Assembly (NCBI GenBank): GCA_018398765.1
Contig: JAHBMJ010002970.1
Span: forward strand, 35,041-93,991
Source of the DNA: Chromera velia
Taxonomy: Eukaryota; Sar; Chromeraceae
DNA length: 58,951 nucleotides
Direction: 5' to 3'
In this document: one piece after another, positions 58,166-58,951 of the stretch
How the letters are laid out: every line of letters begins with the position of its first letter
How positions within the stretch are numbered: the first letter of the stretch is position 1
The notes under the pieces: generated by a model
Database searches by the model: none
Seen by the model: only the letters and a program-made list of their open reading frames with translations
What the model was told of the DNA's origin: nothing
Position numbers and translations under genes: made by a program

Positions 58166-58488
58166 AAGGGGAAGGACCGCAACGGGTCACGTTGACCCAG
58201 AGGAAAATGATAGACTGCTCAGAATTTGAACATCGAATTTTGTGGTGTGTTGCTTGCTTTTTGACTGGCGAAACGACAGCCGATCCCTTCAGAAGTGACA
58301 AAACGGGCACCAAGGAAGTCAGAGAACACAGGAGAATCGCGTGTTGTATGGATGCAGCCTGCACAGTGAACCGTGCAAGTGCTTTCTGGAACAACGCTTG
58401 AGGAGACAGGCTTGTAGCCTGAATCACACGGCATGGCCCCGGCAGGACATCTCTTTTCTGTGCGCGGTGGTAGCTCCTCTATATACGA

Positions 58489-58590
58489 CTGGGGCCCAGA
58501 CTCGGCCCTTCGGCCACTTAATCGCCTCGCAGGGGCGGGTCGCCCCGCGGGGGGCAGCTCAGCTTTGCTGGGCTCAGCCGAGAGGCCCTG
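58489..58590. promoter_or_regulatory. GC-rich multi-stem island F upstream of the Cys/His-repeat gene
   Basis: Stems visible: GGGGCG-ggt-CGCCCC (58532-58546), AGCTCAGC-ttt-GCTGGGCT (58556-58574, one wobble), and closing pairs CTCGGC (58501-58506) with GCCGAG (58577-58582) and GGGCC (58492-58496) with GGCCC (58584-58588). Together they form a junction of about 100 nt. It could be a structured RNA or another copy of the GC-rich promoter island, 330-440 bp upstream of the ATG. Confidence 0.4.
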
Positions 58591-58951
58591 AGAACGCACG
58601 CAGTCGCATATCGCGCTCTTCAAATTTTGGGGGGGGAGATCGATCTGACGCACTCCGTGCGAATGGCCCGGAAAACGAAATTTATTCTTGTTGCTCCTGC
58701 TTTAAATTTGGAAAGTGCCTCCTCAGCTGAATTGTCTTTCTGGGGCCGAGCTTGGCGTGCGTCAGATCTTCCTGTAAACGTCGGACGCAGCCATCCGTGT
58801 GGTCTGGGGCGTATATTTTTTATTAAGTGCCCAGCTCATAGGTCGTAAGTTCAAGTTCTGTCATGCAAGGTTCGTACTTCTCTCTAAAGCAATGCTCTAT
58901 TGTTTTCAGACTGACTGACCTGCATAGACTTGCATAGGGAGGAAGGGGAGA
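58591..58951. other. Window end, no gene recognised
   Basis: Short frames only. A GTTCAAGTTCT string near 58850 resembles a tRNA T-arm, but no cloverleaf can be drawn around it. Confidence 0.5.

Noticed and set aside
58845-58870. tRNA-like T-arm string
   Set aside because: No D-arm, anticodon stem or acceptor stem can be paired around it.

Overview
This window is nuclear DNA from a protist, not a bacterium. Nearly every gene is split by short introns (about 77 bp to 1.1 kb) with clear splice signals, intergenic DNA is rich in microsatellites, and there are no operons. The gene content points to a flagellated alga with a plastid: MORN3 and SPEF1/CLAMP homologues are flagellar, and a lipid phosphate phosphatase of the plastid LPP-epsilon type starts with a signal peptide followed by a basic, Ser-rich stretch, as in algae with complex plastids. 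A chromerid alga such as Chromera velia fits best. That is inference; no sequence search was run.

Layout. 1-0.66 kb: purine-rich repeat. 1.2-2.2 kb (-): SAM-dependent methyltransferase. 2.9-4.8 kb (+): intronless ankyrin-repeat protein. 5.5-11.5 kb (-): MORN3-like protein with a C-terminal EF-hand-like module. 11.9-12.8 kb (-): intronless Cys-rich protein. 14.2-19.1 kb (+): uncharacterised multi-exon gene, only partly resolved. 20.7-24.85 kb (-): SPEF1/CLAMP, complete in eight exons. 25.6-33.5 kb (+): 1172-residue coiled-coil protein in fifteen exons. 34.9-36.1 kb (-): TRAF-type zinc finger plus MATH protein. 36.8-39.1 kb (+): LPP-epsilon. 39-43 kb: mostly AT-rich or featureless. 43.3-48.1 kb (-): EF-hand/coiled-coil protein. 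48.8-55 kb (+): large uncharacterised gene. 55-56.9 kb: microsatellites. 56.9-58.2 kb (-): protein with eight Cys/His repeats. There are two N gaps (23716-24050 and 44159-44214) and a single N at 55959, each next to G or C homopolymers.

Three features stand out. First, GC-rich palindromic islands, most bordered by TGCATGCA-like palindromes, lie about 150-440 bp upstream of at least six start codons, three of them between divergent gene pairs. They look like a shared promoter element, and TGCATGCA is a known ApiAP2-type target in apicomplexan relatives of chromerids. Second, close to half of the reconstructed introns begin GTCRG (mostly GTCAGT), a donor with C at +3 that is rare in most eukaryotes. 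Third, several intronic or intergenic repeats have no obvious class: a four-copy hairpin element inside one gene, a 119-bp direct repeat that carries a stop codon, and a perfect 26-bp inverted repeat flanking a single-exon gene.

Gene models were built by hand from splice sites and reading-frame continuity. SPEF1, the coiled-coil gene, LPP-epsilon and the TRAF/MATH gene close in frame end to end. The genes at 14-19, 43-48 and 48-55 kb do not close fully, and the gap is stated in each entry.
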